A DNA stretch of 64,000 bases from Gordonia phthalatica (lineage in GTDB: Bacteria; Actinomycetota; Actinomycetes; Mycobacteriales; Mycobacteriaceae), in NCBI RefSeq assembly GCF_001305675.1, contig NZ_CP011853.1, forward strand, positions 3,100,001 to 3,164,000. Reading direction: 5' to 3'. Under the pieces are notes generated by a model. The model did no database searches. It was not told the origin of the DNA and saw only the letters and a program-made list of their open reading frames with translations. Positions 35,994-44,751 of the stretch are shown one piece after another (within the stretch, counting starts at the first letter, position 1; every line of letters starts with the position of its first letter). The position numbers and the translations under genes were made by a program.

Positions 35994-36704
35994 ATGACAG
36001 CCGCTCAGAACCATGAGATCGCGAAGAAGCCCCGTCGACGACGCGCGTCCCACTCGATGGAGACGGTGATCGGCGAGGCCGTCGCCATCCTTGACGAGTC
36101 CGGCGAACAGGCACTGACCTTCCGTGCGCTCGCCGCCCGGTTGGGCGGCGGGGTCGCCAGCATCTACTGGTACGTCTCGAACAAGGAGGAGCTGCTCGAT
36201 CGCGCGACCGATCTTGTGCTCGGCGATGCGCTCGTCAAAACCGACGAGCTGAGCGAGACCGACGACCCGATCGACGACCTACGCGCCGTCGCCGTCGTCC
36301 TGTTCGACGCCGTCGTCGACCGGCCGTGGCTCGGCGGCTACCTGATGCGCGACACCGGAACCCAGCCGAACGGTCTCGCGGTCTACGAGCTGATCGGACG
36401 GCACGTGATGCGCCTGGGGCTGGGGCCGCGCGACACCTTCCACGCGGTGTCGGCAGTGATGGGTTTCGTGATCGGCACGGCCACAGACCTGGGACAGCAG
36501 CCGCCTGCGGAGGTGGTCGACGGAAGCGTGACCGCGTCGGAGTACATCAGACGCTTCGCAGACCAGTGGCGGGCGACGGACCCCGCCGAGCACCCGTATC
36601 TGCACTATGTGGTCGACGAGTTCGACGGTCACGACGACGGCGATCAGTTCCGCGCGGGTCTGGACCTACTCCTGGCCGGCCTTCGGCTGAAGGCCGACCG
36701 CTGA
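35994..36704 (+). CDS. TetR-family regulator divergent from DHA2 efflux gene
   Basis: A 236-residue regulator. The basic start (KKPRRRRASHS) is followed by a helix-turn-helix (LTFRALAARLGGGVASIYWYV) at about residues 40-65 and a ligand domain. GGGAGGAGG lies just before ATG 35994. It probably represses both itself and the DHA2 transporter through the intervening palindromes. It ends 7 bp from the convergent PepSY gene. Confidence 0.92.
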   Translation: MTAAQNHEIAKKPRRRRASHSMETVIGEAVAILDESGEQALTFRALAARLGGGVASIYWYVSNKEELLDRATDLVLGDALVKTDELSETDDPIDDLRAVAVVLFDAVVDRPWLGGYLMRDTGTQPNGLAVYELIGRHVMRLGLGPRDTFHAVSAVMGFVIGTATDLGQQPPAEVVDGSVTASEYIRRFADQWRATDPAEHPYLHYVVDEFDGHDDGDQFRAGLDLLLAGLRLKADR

Positions 36705-36711
36705 CCGCCTG

Positions 36712-37287
36712 TCAGTCGTCTGTCTCGATGACCTGTCCGGTCTTCGCGTCGACGGTCACGTCCACGCTGCGGCTGCCGTCGCGGATCTCGACGTCGTAGA
36801 CCACGCGCCCCTTGTCGCGCTCGATGGTCCACTCCACGATGCGTCCCGGTGACGCCTTGACGGCGGCCGCGATCGCACGGTCGGGTTCGATGATGCCGTC
36901 GAGGTCGATCACCTCGGACATGTCACCGTCGTGGTCGACGTCGCGTTGGAAGACCGTCCCGCTGGTCGCGTCGACGTCGATGGACGTCTCCTGGGTACCG
37001 GACACGAGCTCGATCTCGTAGACGAGGCGGTTGTCGTGCGAGAGCCGGATGGAGGTGGGCTCGCCGCCTGCCTCCTTCTTCGCCGTCGCGAGAGCGTCGC
37101 GCCAGGCGACCTTCGGTTTCAGGGTGGTCAGGCCCACGCTGTCCTGCACCGACGGCTGAGTGACTGACGCGGACACGGTGACCGTGTTCGCTGCGGTGTC
37201 GGCGGAGTCGTTGGAGCAGGCTCCCACCAGTGGAATCGCCATCAGAGCGGCGGTGGCGATCGCGATCTTCACAGCACGACGTTCCAT
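36712..37287 (-). CDS. PepSY-domain lipoprotein
   Basis: A 191-residue protein. The signal (MERRAVKIAIATAALMAIP) and lipobox VGAC make it a lipoprotein. Two PepSY repeats follow: ~58-115 (ALATAKKEAGGEPTSIRLS, YEIELVSGTQETSIDVDATS) and ~130-190 (VEWTIERDKGRVVYDVEIRD, VTVDAKTG). PepSY domains are extracytoplasmic and often inhibit proteases or bind calcium; the role here is unknown. Confidence 0.88.
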   Translation of the reverse strand: MERRAVKIAIATAALMAIPLVGACSNDSADTAANTVTVSASVTQPSVQDSVGLTTLKPKVAWRDALATAKKEAGGEPTSIRLSHDNRLVYEIELVSGTQETSIDVDATSGTVFQRDVDHDGDMSEVIDLDGIIEPDRAIAAAVKASPGRIVEWTIERDKGRVVYDVEIRDGSRSVDVTVDAKTGQVIETDD

Positions 37288-37320
37288 GACCCGATGGTAG
37301 TCCGATCGACCGAGTCGCGG

Positions 37321-38463
37321 TCAGCGAAAAGCTCGGGTGAAGAAGTCGTCGAACGCCGCCCACTGCTGCGCATTCATGTCGGTGTGCGAGCCGTTGCCGA
37401 GCACCATCCGGTAGTCGACGCGGTTCAGCGCGAGATCGGCGGCGAGTTTCGCATGCAACGGCGACGGCACCGTGGTGTCCAAGGTGTTGAGCAGCAGGAG
37501 GATCGGCGCGTCGTAGCCGCTGGTCGGCACCGCCATGTAGCGGTTGAGCGCGGGTGAGAGCGGCCCGACGCCGAGCGGTTTGGCGAAAGCCGACCCGAGT
37601 GCCATCGCGGGATCGTTGGGCGCACCGCACGTTCCGTTGCCCACTCCGTCGACGAGAGCACGGCCGAGCGGCGTCAGGTAGGAGTCGACGGCTGCGGCGG
37701 GATCGGACTGACGCAGCCCGGCGAGTACCGCGAGGAGAAAGCCGTACGTCTTGTTGATCGGCGCGGGCACGGCCGGAACGTACGGCCCGAGGAACGGCAT
37801 GATCTTCTCAACGTCCGATTCCGGATCGATGGCGACGGTTCCGCGGAAGTCGAGGCCGAGGTGTTCGCTGCGCTGCCGGTGCGCAGTGGCGAGTGCGGCC
37901 TGTCCGCCCTGCGACGGTCCGACGACCGCCCACCGCTTCGAGAGGGACGGGTCCAGACTGCGGGCGGCACGGACTGCGTCGATCGTGGCCGTCGCCTCGC
38001 TGCGGGTGTTGAGGTACGGGTGGACGCCGGTGTCGAATCGACCCAGCCCCACGTAGTCGGTGGCGACCACCGCGTACCCGGCCGTCACCAGCCTGGTGAT
38101 GAAGTCGCTCGGCTGCGCATCGAGTCCGCTCTGTCCTCCGCACCCGGTTCCATACCCGGAGGTGCCGTGGGTGAACGCGACCACCGGCCAGCCCGCCCGC
38201 GGCGCAGTGCCGGACGGAACGAACATCGCCGCACCGGTCGGGACCGGTTTGCCGCGGGCGTCGCGCGTCCAGTAGTCGAGGGCCCGTCCGTTCGACAGAC
38301 CGCGCCACCCGTCGGGCCGAGCCGTGCTGTCGATGACGGTTCCGGGCGCCGTGCTCGGTGCGGCCACCGCGGCGGCGGGGACGATGACCACCGTCGCCGC
38401 CATCGCCGCGACCATCGCCAGAAGTCCGCGCGCCCAGTTGCGCACACGCTTCGTCGTCGACAT
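37321..38463 (-). CDS. Secreted alpha/beta-hydrolase lipase
   Basis: A 380-residue secretory-lipase-type hydrolase with a signal peptide of ~35 residues ending AVAA. The oxyanion HGTSGYGTGCGG, the nucleophile elbow GPSQGGQA, the Asp in LLLNTLDTTVPS and the final His in GNGSHTDMN form the catalytic set. Cys in CGGQ and TCGAPND may pair. It is related to the LIP family of mycobacterial and fungal secreted lipases. Probably exported by Sec to the cell envelope or medium. Confidence 0.88.
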   Translation of the reverse strand: MSTTKRVRNWARGLLAMVAAMAATVVIVPAAAVAAPSTAPGTVIDSTARPDGWRGLSNGRALDYWTRDARGKPVPTGAAMFVPSGTAPRAGWPVVAFTHGTSGYGTGCGGQSGLDAQPSDFITRLVTAGYAVVATDYVGLGRFDTGVHPYLNTRSEATATIDAVRAARSLDPSLSKRWAVVGPSQGGQAALATAHRQRSEHLGLDFRGTVAIDPESDVEKIMPFLGPYVPAVPAPINKTYGFLLAVLAGLRQSDPAAAVDSYLTPLGRALVDGVGNGTCGAPNDPAMALGSAFAKPLGVGPLSPALNRYMAVPTSGYDAPILLLLNTLDTTVPSPLHAKLAADLALNRVDYRMVLGNGSHTDMNAQQWAAFDDFFTRAFR

Positions 38464-38613
38464 GTCGTCACCGTCCTCGAGTCGTAGTCGAACGGTAACC
38501 GCGTTCGATCAGGACGACCGGGCGTTCCACCGAGTCGTCGACGTTCTGTGATCGAACCGCCGACCCCGGGTCTTCTCACCAGCCGTCGCCGACCACCGGT
38601 AGCGTCTGCTGAC

Positions 38614-38976
38614 ATGCCTCCTCGTGCCCGCGCCGCTCGCTACGCCCGTCGACGGAAGCTGCGGATGGCTCAGAAGGAGCACGATCTCACCGACGTTCAG
38701 TGGGCGTCGCTGCTCGACGCCTGGGGCGGGTACGCGTACTGCGGCGCACCGGGACCCGGCCTGCAGAAGGACTGCATGCTGGCGATCTCGCGAGGCGGCC
38801 GGTACACGATCGACAACGTGGTGCCGTGCTGCCGCTCGTGCAACGCGAGCAAGTGCAACACCGAACTCACCACGTGGATGCGACGCAAGAAGCTCGACGA
38901 ACGACTGTTCCTGGAACGGCACTACCTCATCCGACGCGAACTCACCGCCGAGGCACCCGACGCCTCAGACTCCTGA
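38614..38976 (+). CDS. Small HNH-like protein with altered first catalytic position
   Basis: A 120-residue basic protein. The treble-clef Cys pairs (YCGAPG and CCRSCNASKC) and the LAISRGGRYTIDNVVP block resemble HNH endonucleases. The position usually occupied by the first catalytic His (DH-x-x-P) reads KDCMLAIS, so a Cys replaces His. Activity is therefore doubtful. ATG 38614 gives a basic N terminus (PPRARAARYARRRKL). Three 18-bp repeats and a terminator follow. Confidence 0.7.
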   Translation: MPPRARAARYARRRKLRMAQKEHDLTDVQWASLLDAWGGYAYCGAPGPGLQKDCMLAISRGGRYTIDNVVPCCRSCNASKCNTELTTWMRRKKLDERLFLERHYLIRRELTAEAPDASDS

Positions 38977-38983
38977 CGGCAAG

Positions 38984-39037
38984 AGAGCCCTGACAGACAA
39001 CAGAGTCCCGACAGACGAGAGAGCCCTGACAGACGAC
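38984..39037 (+). repeat. Three 18-bp tandem repeats
   Basis: Units 38984-39001, 39002-39019 and 39020-39037 share AGAGCCCTGACAGACGAC with at most three changes. They lie between the HNH-like gene and its terminator. No coding sense is seen in either strand. Confidence 0.75.
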
Positions 39038-39073
39038 AGATCCCGAGCCGGTACGACGACCGACTCGGGATCT
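39038..39073. terminator. Hairpin terminator between convergent HNH-like and fadB2-like genes
   Basis: A perfect 10-bp stem AGATCCCGAG/CTCGGGATCT encloses a smaller CGGT/ACCG stem. It is placed between two convergent genes and probably serves both. Confidence 0.75.
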
Positions 39074-39085
39074 GTGCGGGATTCG

Positions 39086-39937
39086 CTACGCGCTGTAGTC
39101 GTAGAAGCCGCGACCGCTCTTGCGGCCGAGGCGACCGGCGTCGACCATGCGACGCAGCAGGGCCGGCGGCGCGAAGTGCGGCTCGGCGAACTCGTCGTAC
39201 AGCGACTCGGCGGCGGCCAGGCAGATGTCGAGGCCGACGGTGTCGCAGAGGGTCAGCGGACCCATCGGGTAGCCGCAGCCGCCCTTCATCGCGGCGTCGA
39301 TGTCCTCGGCGCTGGCGTAGCCCGAGTCGTACATGCGGATGGCCTGGCACAGGTACGGGATCAGCAGGGCGTTGACGATGAAGCCCGAGCGGTCGCCAGC
39401 CTGGACGGTGGTCTTGCCGAGCACGTTCTTGGCGTAGTCGGTGACGGTGGCGGCGGTCTCCGGAGCCGTGGTGAGCGCGGAGATGATCTCGACCAGCGGC
39501 ATCACCGGGACGGGGTTGAAGAAATGAACGCCGACGACCCGCTCCGGGTGGGCGGTGGCGGCTGCGATCTTGATGATCGGAATCGACGAGGTGTTGGTCG
39601 CGAGGATGGTCTCCGGCTTCACGACGGCGTCGAGCTTGGCGAAGATGTCGTGCTTGATGGCCTCGACCTCGGGAGCGGCCTCGATGACCAGCTCGCGGTC
39701 GGCGAACTCGTTGACGTCGAGGGTCAGCTTCACGCGAGCGATGGCCGCGTCGGCGTCCTCCTGCGAGATCTTGCCCTTGGCGACGCCGCGGCTGATCGAC
39801 TTGGTGATGCGCGCGGTAGCGCTGTCCGCGAACTCCTGCTTGGTCTCCAGCACCAGCACATCACTGCCCGCCTTGGCACACACCTCGGCGATGCCCGCAC
39901 CCATGGTGCCGCCGCCGATCACGCCGATTCGATTCAC
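39086..39937 (-). CDS. 3-hydroxybutyryl-CoA dehydrogenase (FadB2-like)
   Basis: A 283-residue NAD(P)-dependent dehydrogenase of beta-oxidation and C4 metabolism. The N-terminal Rossmann GVIGGGTMGAGIAEVCA, the catalytic His-Glu region (NTSSIPI, GVHFFNPVPVMPLVEI) and the C-terminal dimer domain (FIVNALLIPYLCQA, GCGYPMGPL, GLDICL) are complete. GTG 39937 is chosen because GGAG lies 5 nt upstream and the protein then starts VNRIGVIGG as in homologues. It stands alone. Confidence 0.93.
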   Translation of the reverse strand: MNRIGVIGGGTMGAGIAEVCAKAGSDVLVLETKQEFADSATARITKSISRGVAKGKISQEDADAAIARVKLTLDVNEFADRELVIEAAPEVEAIKHDIFAKLDAVVKPETILATNTSSIPIIKIAAATAHPERVVGVHFFNPVPVMPLVEIISALTTAPETAATVTDYAKNVLGKTTVQAGDRSGFIVNALLIPYLCQAIRMYDSGYASAEDIDAAMKGGCGYPMGPLTLCDTVGLDICLAAAESLYDEFAEPHFAPPALLRRMVDAGRLGRKSGRGFYDYSA

Positions 39938-40099
39938 ATGCACTCCAAACGCTGGGCCGCCGCCCTCGGCGGCCGGATGAACAACCTTCGACGGCAAGCG
40001 TAGTAGTCGACGGCGACGTCGCAAGCGGGTGGTCTGGAGGCGCGGACGCCGACGGCGGCGCCCTCGATCACCGGATCGAGCCGCGCCGCCGTCACGGAA

Positions 40100-40381
40100 T
40101 CACTTGCGGCCGAGGCGGATCTTCCACGCGTCGGGGCCCTGCTGGACGTAGCTGATGTCGATGGCGTCGCCCTCGATCTGCACCAGCTGGGCGAGCAGCG
40201 GCTTCGGGTCGTGCGGCGCCTTCAAGATCATCGCGGCACCCGGTCGGACCTGGTGGAACGCGCCGATGACCGAGCCGTGACGAATCGCGTGCGGGATGGC
40301 GCTGGCGTCCAGTTCGGGGAGTCCGTGCTCCTCTTCGCACTGGCAGGTGGAGGCGGCCTCGGTGATGGGCAGTTCCTGCAT
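40100..40381 (-). CDS. DUF2249 domain protein
   Basis: A 93-residue cytoplasmic protein. An N-terminal CQCEEEHG (Cys, Glu, His) could bind metal. The DUF2249 core is LDASAIPHAIRHGSVIGAFHQVRPGAAM followed by HDPKPLLAQL. Such proteins often neighbour nitric-oxide and hemerythrin-type genes. It is divergent from an HTH regulator with a shared palindrome. Confidence 0.85.
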   Translation of the reverse strand: MQELPITEAASTCQCEEEHGLPELDASAIPHAIRHGSVIGAFHQVRPGAAMILKAPHDPKPLLAQLVQIEGDAIDISYVQQGPDAWKIRLGRK

Positions 40382-40416
40382 GGTGGGTCCTTCCGTAGTC
40401 GGTGTCGCCCATTTAA

Positions 40417-40446
40417 TCACAAAGTAATTGTGAGAAAATATTGTGA
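40417..40446. promoter_or_regulatory. Operator-like palindrome between DUF2249 gene and HTH regulator
   Basis: TCACAA-AGTAA-TTGTGA (40417-40433) is a perfect inverted repeat; a further TTGTGA half-site lies at 40441-40446. The region is AT-rich and sits in the divergent gap, so it probably binds the adjacent regulator. Confidence 0.65.
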
Positions 40447-40479
40447 CCGTATGGTTCTGTGGACGCCGAGGGGAGCGTG

Positions 40480-41088
40480 ATGATGAACACCGAATCCACG
40501 CTCGACGGCACGCGTCGTCGGGTACTCGACGAGATCCGGACCGCGTCGATTCCGCCGACCGTCGACGAACTCGCGGCGGCACTCGACCTGCATCCGAACT
40601 CGGTTCGGCTGCACACCTCGGCGCTGCGCGATGCCGGCCTCGTCACGCAATCCAGTCGCGGTGGCGGTGGACGCGGCCGGCCGCTCGCGGCCTACTCCCC
40701 CACGATCCGCGGCGCCCGCGCCGGACACCGGAACTACGAGGTGCTCGCCGAGGTCCTCGTCGACCATCTCGCGACGTCTTCGGACGACCCGTCCACCGCC
40801 GCCCGAAACGCCGGACACGCCTGGGGCGCGCGCCTCGCCTCCGACCGGAACGACACCACGGCACTGACGCCGACGATCCTCCACGAGCTCGGCTTCGAAC
40901 CGGACCACCGCGGCTCGACGATCGAGCTGCGGAACTGCCCGTTCCGCGAACTCGTCGATTCGCATCAGCGGGTGGTCTGCGCCCTGCACGCGGGAATGCT
41001 CGACGGCCTCGCTGAGCGCGACGACGCTCCGGTCACGCTCGTGCCCTTCACTTCGCCGACGTGCTGCACGGTGCGGTTCGACGAGTAG
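40480..41088 (+). CDS. HTH regulator with C-terminal cysteine cluster (SufR/ArsR-like)
   Basis: A 202-residue protein. A winged helix near the N terminus (TVDELAAALDLHPNSVRLHTSALRDAGLV) is followed by a glycine/arginine wing and a C-terminal sensor region with Cys in NCPFRELV, VVCALH and TCC. The layout resembles SufR-type regulators that hold an Fe-S cluster; the cluster is inferred. ATG 40480 follows GGGGAG at 5 nt. It is divergent from the DUF2249 gene, suggesting control in response to NO, oxygen or iron. Confidence 0.78.
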   Translation: MMNTESTLDGTRRRVLDEIRTASIPPTVDELAAALDLHPNSVRLHTSALRDAGLVTQSSRGGGGRGRPLAAYSPTIRGARAGHRNYEVLAEVLVDHLATSSDDPSTAARNAGHAWGARLASDRNDTTALTPTILHELGFEPDHRGSTIELRNCPFRELVDSHQRVVCALHAGMLDGLAERDDAPVTLVPFTSPTCCTVRFDE

Positions 41089-41097
41089 CCCCAGCAG

Positions 41098-41467
41098 AAA
41101 CCTGCCAGCACGGCGTGTCGGATTCGTCGGCGTGTCGTCTGACACCTTGCTGATCGAGCACCTCCGGCGCGCAGCGCCGCAGCGTCATCGAGATCAACCA
41201 TCCAGCGAAACCTGCCATCACGGCGTGTTGGATTGTTCGGCGTGTCGTAACCCCTTGCCGATCGAGTAGCTCCGGCGCGCAACGCCGCAGCGTGATCGAG
41301 ATCGGCCCTCCCATAGAAACCTGCCACCACGGCGTGTCCAGATTCCCGGCGTGTCGCAACCCCCTGCCGATCGAGTAGCTCCGGCGCGCAGCGCCGCAGC
41401 GTCATCGAGATCGACCCCTCCAGCAAAACCTGCCACCATGGCGTGTCGGATTTCCTCGGCGTGTCGT
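41098..41467. repeat. 109-bp tandem repeat, three full copies plus a partial one
   Basis: Copies begin with AAACCTGCCA at 41098, 41208, 41317 and 41426, giving a period of 109-110 bp. Each full copy has the core GATCGAGTAGCTCCGGCGCG running to ATCGAGATC. The first copy has diverged most. The array fills the gap before the DUF222/HNH gene and has no protein-coding sense. Confidence 0.9.
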
Positions 41468-41561
41468 GTCCGCCAGGGCAGCCCTCCATTTCCGTATCCG
41501 AAAATGTCAGACCCCCTCACTACAATCGAATGTGAGTTCGATGACAGATTCGGAGGGTGTC

Positions 41562-43142
41562 ATGGCAACGACAACAGCAGAACGAACCAGTTCGACCCGC
41601 TCGTCGGTGGTGGTGACCGACGACGCGATCCAAGTGCGGATCCCGCGACCCGACACGGCAGGACCACAGTCGGCCAGGGCGGCCACACTCGCCTTTGCCG
41701 CCCGAGCGGACTCCTTCCAAGGGCTGGTCCTGTGGCACCGGTACGAGGCCATCTACGCGCTGTTGGTGGCGCGGATGGCGCAGGCCGACGCGAACGGCGC
41801 GAACACCGAGTACACGCGGGTCTACGACCCGCTGTGCCAGGTCGCTGCGTCGTACGCGGTCGCCGCCGGGGTGCGGCAGAGGTCGGCGGAGCACTTCGTC
41901 GAAGCCGCCCAGGCATGCTTCGAGAAGATTCCGACGGTGGGGCGTCTGCTGCGCGACGGACTGATCACCCCGGCATGGTTCACCCGGGTCGTCGAACAGA
42001 CCTCCCTGGTCATCGACCCCGACCTGATGGCGTTCCTCGATGCGGAGATCGCCCACCGCCTCTCCACCCTCGGCGGCCTCACCTCCAAGCGCGTCGAGGA
42101 CGCCGTCAAGGTGATCGTCGCCGAACACGACCCGGACGCGGTCATGCTGACCCGCGAAGAAGTCACAGCGCAGAAGAACGTGATCGTGAACCCCCTCAAC
42201 GAGGGCATGTCGGAGGTCATCGTCACCACCACCGCCGAGGACGCCATCCTCATCAAAGACGCCCTCGACGCGGTGATCGCCGGAGTCTGCCCATTCGATC
42301 CGCGTACCCGTGGGCAGTTGCGCTCCGATGCGGCCGCCGCCCGCCTGACCGGTGCCCCGTTCGTCTGCGCGTGCGGTCGTGAGGACTGTGCCGCCGAACT
42401 GTCGGACGAGGCTGTGGCCGCCCGCTGCGCCCGCGTCGTCCTGCACGTGGTGGCCCGCAAGGACACCCTCGACGGCACCTCCACGCTCCCGGCGCTGCTC
42501 GACGGCTACGGTCCCATCTCCGCCGACCACGCCCGCGAGCTCGCCGCCCGCCCGGACGCGGTCCGCCGGGAGTTGAACCTGGATGAGTTGATGGATCATC
42601 AGGCCCAGCCGGGCAACCCGTATCGGCCGACGGCCGCGTTGGACACCGCGGCGCGCGCCGTGCACGGGACGTGCTCGTGGGTCGGGTGCGATCGTCCGGC
42701 GTGGAAGTGCGACCTGGATCATGTGACCGAGTTCAATCACGCCGACCCCGCCGCGGGCGGTGCGACGTGTGCGTGCAACCTGAACCCGAAGTGCAAGTTC
42801 CACCACGGTCTGAAAACCCACGCGGCCGGCTGGCTCGACGATCAGATCGTCGGTGCGGACGGGGTGATCTGGACCGAGATCACCACCCCCGAAGGGCTGA
42901 CAGTGCGGAAGCAGGCCGCGAACGGGTGGCTGATTCCGGAGTTGGGTTTGATTCCGTGTTCGCATGGCGGGGCGACACGCCCGGGTTCCGGACACGCCGA
43001 GGGTGCACCGGAACCGGGGCGGGCGCGTACTCGGTTGGAGGCCAAGCACCGGTACCGGATGCGGCAGCGGGCGGCGAACCGCCGGGCTCGCGAGGCCGCG
43101 ATCGCGGCGATGGAGGCCGCCGACGGCGAGCCACCGTTCTGA
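41562..43142 (+). CDS. DUF222/HNH endonuclease domain protein (13E12 family)
   Basis: A 526-residue protein. Residues ~50-330 form the helical DUF222 domain (LVLWHRYEAIYALLVARMAQ); residues ~370-430 are an HNH domain with CSWVGCDRPAWKCDLDHV, then NLNPKCKFHHGLKT; the tail is basic. The family, the REP13E12 genes of mycobacteria, is often multicopy and linked to repeats and prophage-like insertion sites; its biology is unclear. ATG 41562 is preceded by GGAGG at 5 nt. A tandem repeat lies upstream and a hairpin and inverted repeat copy follow. Confidence 0.92.
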   Translation: MATTTAERTSSTRSSVVVTDDAIQVRIPRPDTAGPQSARAATLAFAARADSFQGLVLWHRYEAIYALLVARMAQADANGANTEYTRVYDPLCQVAASYAVAAGVRQRSAEHFVEAAQACFEKIPTVGRLLRDGLITPAWFTRVVEQTSLVIDPDLMAFLDAEIAHRLSTLGGLTSKRVEDAVKVIVAEHDPDAVMLTREEVTAQKNVIVNPLNEGMSEVIVTTTAEDAILIKDALDAVIAGVCPFDPRTRGQLRSDAAAARLTGAPFVCACGREDCAAELSDEAVAARCARVVLHVVARKDTLDGTSTLPALLDGYGPISADHARELAARPDAVRRELNLDELMDHQAQPGNPYRPTAALDTAARAVHGTCSWVGCDRPAWKCDLDHVTEFNHADPAAGGATCACNLNPKCKFHHGLKTHAAGWLDDQIVGADGVIWTEITTPEGLTVRKQAANGWLIPELGLIPCSHGGATRPGSGHAEGAPEPGRARTRLEAKHRYRMRQRAANRRAREAAIAAMEAADGEPPF

Positions 43143-43163
43143 CAGAACTCGATCCTCGTTCAC

Positions 43164-43191
43164 GGCGCTCGGCGATGACACGCCGAGCGCC
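43164..43191 (+). terminator. Hairpin terminator after DUF222/HNH gene
   Basis: A perfect 11-bp GC-rich stem, GGCGCTCGGCG with its complement, and a 6-nt ATGACA loop start 21 bp after the stop codon. Confidence 0.75.
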
Positions 43192-43237
43192 CCGACACGC
43201 CGTGATGGACCGAATGGGACCCGTTCCAGCCCGCGGC

Positions 43238-43281
43238 GATCTCGATGACGCTGCGGCGCTGCGCGCCGGAGCTACTCGATC
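43238..43281. repeat. Inverted copy of the 109-bp repeat core
   Basis: A 44-bp stretch that is the exact reverse complement of the repeat core at 41369-41412. Thus the DUF222/HNH gene lies between inverted copies of the same sequence. Weaker similarity (GACACGCC motifs) extends on both sides. The rest of the gap to 43431 shows nothing recognisable. Confidence 0.9.
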
Positions 43282-43431
43282 AGCAAAGGGGTAGGACGGC
43301 GACACGCCAGCGAATCCGACACGCCCTGGTCGGTCCCTTTCGGCCGGGTGCCTCAACCCCGATGCTGCGACGAGTACTCCGGGTTGGGCCGCATGTCGAT
43401 GCCACTGGCGATCGGCGCGGTGCCGCAGTCT

Positions 43432-44718
43432 TCACTTTCGCACGAAACCGGCGATGTCCTCGCGGCGACCCACCACCGTCACGCGACCGCCGTCGCCGGG
43501 GTCGGGGTCCGGTAGCACACCATCGGGGTCGATGAGGAAGAGGTCGTGACCGTCGAGGGTGAGTCTGCGGATCGCCTCGAGAATCATGCGGCGCGCGACG
43601 TCGCCGACCGAACCCACGCGGACCAGGCTGATCGCAATGCGCTTCTGCTCGGGCGGGTCGTCCTCGAAGTCACGGAGGATCCGCTCGGCACCGGCGAACC
43701 GGATCGAACCCTGCAGTGACACCACCTGCACGGCGAGCGGGCCGTGTCCGAAGACCCGTCGACTGCGCACCACCGACGGGCCCGGCGGCGGGACCTCCAT
43801 CAGGTGCATGCCCATGTCGGACGTGAAGCGCTGGAACAGGTCGACGCCGCGGACACTGTTGCCGTGGTCGTCGAGGCGCGGCGAGAAGGTGGCGAGGCCG
43901 GCCTGCCCCGGCAGAGCTCCGATGAGCCCTCCGGAGACACCGCTCTTGGCGGGGATGCCGACGCGCGTCATCCAGTCGCCGGCACCGTCGTACATTCCAC
44001 ACGTCGCCATCACGCTGAGCGTCTGGCGGACCGCCGGCGCGGGCACGACCGGTGCACCAGTCCGCGGGTTGACACCCCGGTTGGCGAGGGTCGCGGCCAT
44101 CAGCGCGAGGTCTTCGACGGTGACACGGACCGAGCACTGCCGCGTGTATCCGCTGACTGCGATCAGTGGATCCTCGTCGATGATCCCGTTGGCGCGCAGC
44201 ATGTTCGCGAGTGCCCGATTGCGATACGCGGTGGCGATCTCGGACTCGTACACGGCCTCGTCGACGTCGAGAGGTCGGCCGGCGAAAGCACTGAGTCCGT
44301 CGATGATCCGCTCGATCCGATCCTTCGGGTCGGCGCCGCGGCGGCCCGCCAGGGTGTGTGTGGCGATGGCGCCCGCATTGATCATCGGGTTGCGGGGGCG
44401 TCCCGTGCCCTCCTCCAGCGACATGTCGTTGAAGGCGTCGCCGCTCGGCTCCACGCTGATCTTCCCGAGCACCTCGTCGAAGCCCCGGTCGGCCAACGCC
44501 AGGGCGTAGACGAACGGCTTGGAGATGGACTGGATGCTGAACGCGACATCGACATCGCCCTGCGAATACAGTCGCCCGTCCTCCGTGCAGAACGCCGCCG
44601 CAAGGAGATCGGGATCGGCATCTGCGAGCTCGGGGATGTAATCGGCCGTCGCACCGGTGGTGTCGGACTCGACGGACTGCAAGGCCTCGGCGAGGTAGTC
44701 AGGAATCGGAGAGCGCAC
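43432..44718 (-). CDS. glsA: Glutaminase with C-terminal STAS domain
   Basis: A 428-residue enzyme hydrolysing glutamine to glutamate and ammonia. The glutaminase domain spans ~1-310 with the serine-beta-lactamase-like SxxK nucleophile (SIQSISKPFVYALAL), EGTGRPRNPMINAGAI and GIPAKSGVSGG. Residues ~320-425 form a STAS domain (VVSLQGSIRFAGAERILRDF), seen in a subset of actinobacterial glutaminases. The start is GTG. No partner gene is adjacent, and the role of the STAS domain is unknown. Confidence 0.93.
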   Translation of the reverse strand: MRSPIPDYLAEALQSVESDTTGATADYIPELADADPDLLAAAFCTEDGRLYSQGDVDVAFSIQSISKPFVYALALADRGFDEVLGKISVEPSGDAFNDMSLEEGTGRPRNPMINAGAIATHTLAGRRGADPKDRIERIIDGLSAFAGRPLDVDEAVYESEIATAYRNRALANMLRANGIIDEDPLIAVSGYTRQCSVRVTVEDLALMAATLANRGVNPRTGAPVVPAPAVRQTLSVMATCGMYDGAGDWMTRVGIPAKSGVSGGLIGALPGQAGLATFSPRLDDHGNSVRGVDLFQRFTSDMGMHLMEVPPPGPSVVRSRRVFGHGPLAVQVVSLQGSIRFAGAERILRDFEDDPPEQKRIAISLVRVGSVGDVARRMILEAIRRLTLDGHDLFLIDPDGVLPDPDPGDGGRVTVVGRREDIAGFVRK

Positions 44719-44751
44719 ACTCGCACGGTACGTCGTCTGCGGCCGATTCGG

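Noticed and set aside
41098..41467. Possible CRISPR array of 109-bp units
   Set aside because: The whole unit repeats, with no unique spacers and no cas genes nearby.
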